Below are positions 62,640-64,000 of a DNA stretch of 64,000 nucleotides, piece after piece. The translations under genes and the position numbers were made by a program. The notes beneath the pieces are model-generated. The model was not told where the DNA came from. It saw nothing but the letters and a program-made list of their open reading frames with translations, and made no database searches. Each line of letters begins with the position of its first letter. Position 1 is the stretch's first letter. Source of the DNA: Micromonospora sp. WMMD882 (GTDB lineage Bacteria > Actinomycetota > Actinomycetes > Mycobacteriales > Micromonosporaceae); assembly GCF_027497255.1 (NCBI RefSeq), contig NZ_CP114903.1:6138001-6202000 (forward strand), in the 5' to 3' direction.

Positions 62640-64000
<1,361 letters not shown>

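Overview
The window is a high-GC (about 73%) chromosomal segment from an actinomycete. GTG and TTG starts are common, many genes overlap at GTGA/ATGA, and several promoters look leaderless. The core order nadD-rsfS-phosphatase-degV-comEA-comEC-holA-rpsT-lepA-hemW-hrcA-dnaJ-rsmE-phoH-ybeY-corC-cdd-like-era-recO-uppS-zur/arsR-glyS matches, as I remember it, the Rv2421c-Rv2357c stretch of Mycobacterium tuberculosis. Several inserted genes and the intergenic palindromes suggest Micromonosporaceae (probably Micromonospora). That placement is inference, not a search result.

Layout. 1-2 kb: 3' end of pepN and a PLP dehydratase. 2.2-5.2 kb: NAD synthesis, ribosome silencing, a phosphatase and DegV. 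5.6-12 kb: comEA-comEC, an IMPase-like protein with an altered metal site, holA, a repeat-bearing membrane protein and rpsT. 12-16.5 kb: a phosphotransferase, two tandem DUF4240 genes and lepA. 16.8-20.5 kb: a small membrane protein and a CUT1 sugar ABC importer without its ATPase. 20.5-25.4 kb: MOSC protein, PhyH oxygenase, a transglycosylase-like protein, a crotonase and HemW. 25.5-29.5 kb: a DUF4870 protein with repeats, then CIRCE-hrcA-dnaJ-rsmE. 29.5-33.9 kb: PPK2, SDR, HIT, a serine beta-lactamase-like protein and a snapalysin-type secreted protease. 34.2-41.9 kb: phoH-ybeY-corC-cdd-like-era, an acyltransferase, recO and uppS. 42.1-43.1 kb: a lower-GC island of three small genes. 43.3-47.5 kb: a thiamine module (thiamine-binding protein, ECF T/A/S genes, TPP riboswitch). 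47.7-51.9 kb: permease/TIGR03943 pair, epoxide-hydrolase-like protein and membrane proteins. 52-55.5 kb: a zinc module (zur, arsR/smtB, znuB, znuC, znuA with a Zur-like box). 55.6-64 kb: small proteins, glyS, a methyltransferase, dusB, two transcription regulators and a truncated ppdK.

How parts work together. The clearest regulated modules are TPP riboswitch -> YkoE-type S component -> fused ECF ATPase -> EcfT; Zur-like box -> znuACB -> SmtB-like repressor -> Zur; and CIRCE -> hrcA-dnaJ. Most of the rest is translation, ribosome maturation, envelope precursor synthesis and DNA repair housekeeping.

The most unusual signal is non-coding: palindromic elements whose arms begin TGATC and share an inner CGTAYC...GGAA core (21.2, 44.2 and 46.7 kb), a second dispersed repeat (4.2 and 33.2 kb), and short tandem duplications that copy gene 3' ends including the stop codon (2.0, 14.4, 41.6 and 62.3 kb). 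I found no CRISPR array, rRNA, tRNA or insertion sequence, and no intact undescribed multi-gene defence or biosynthetic system.
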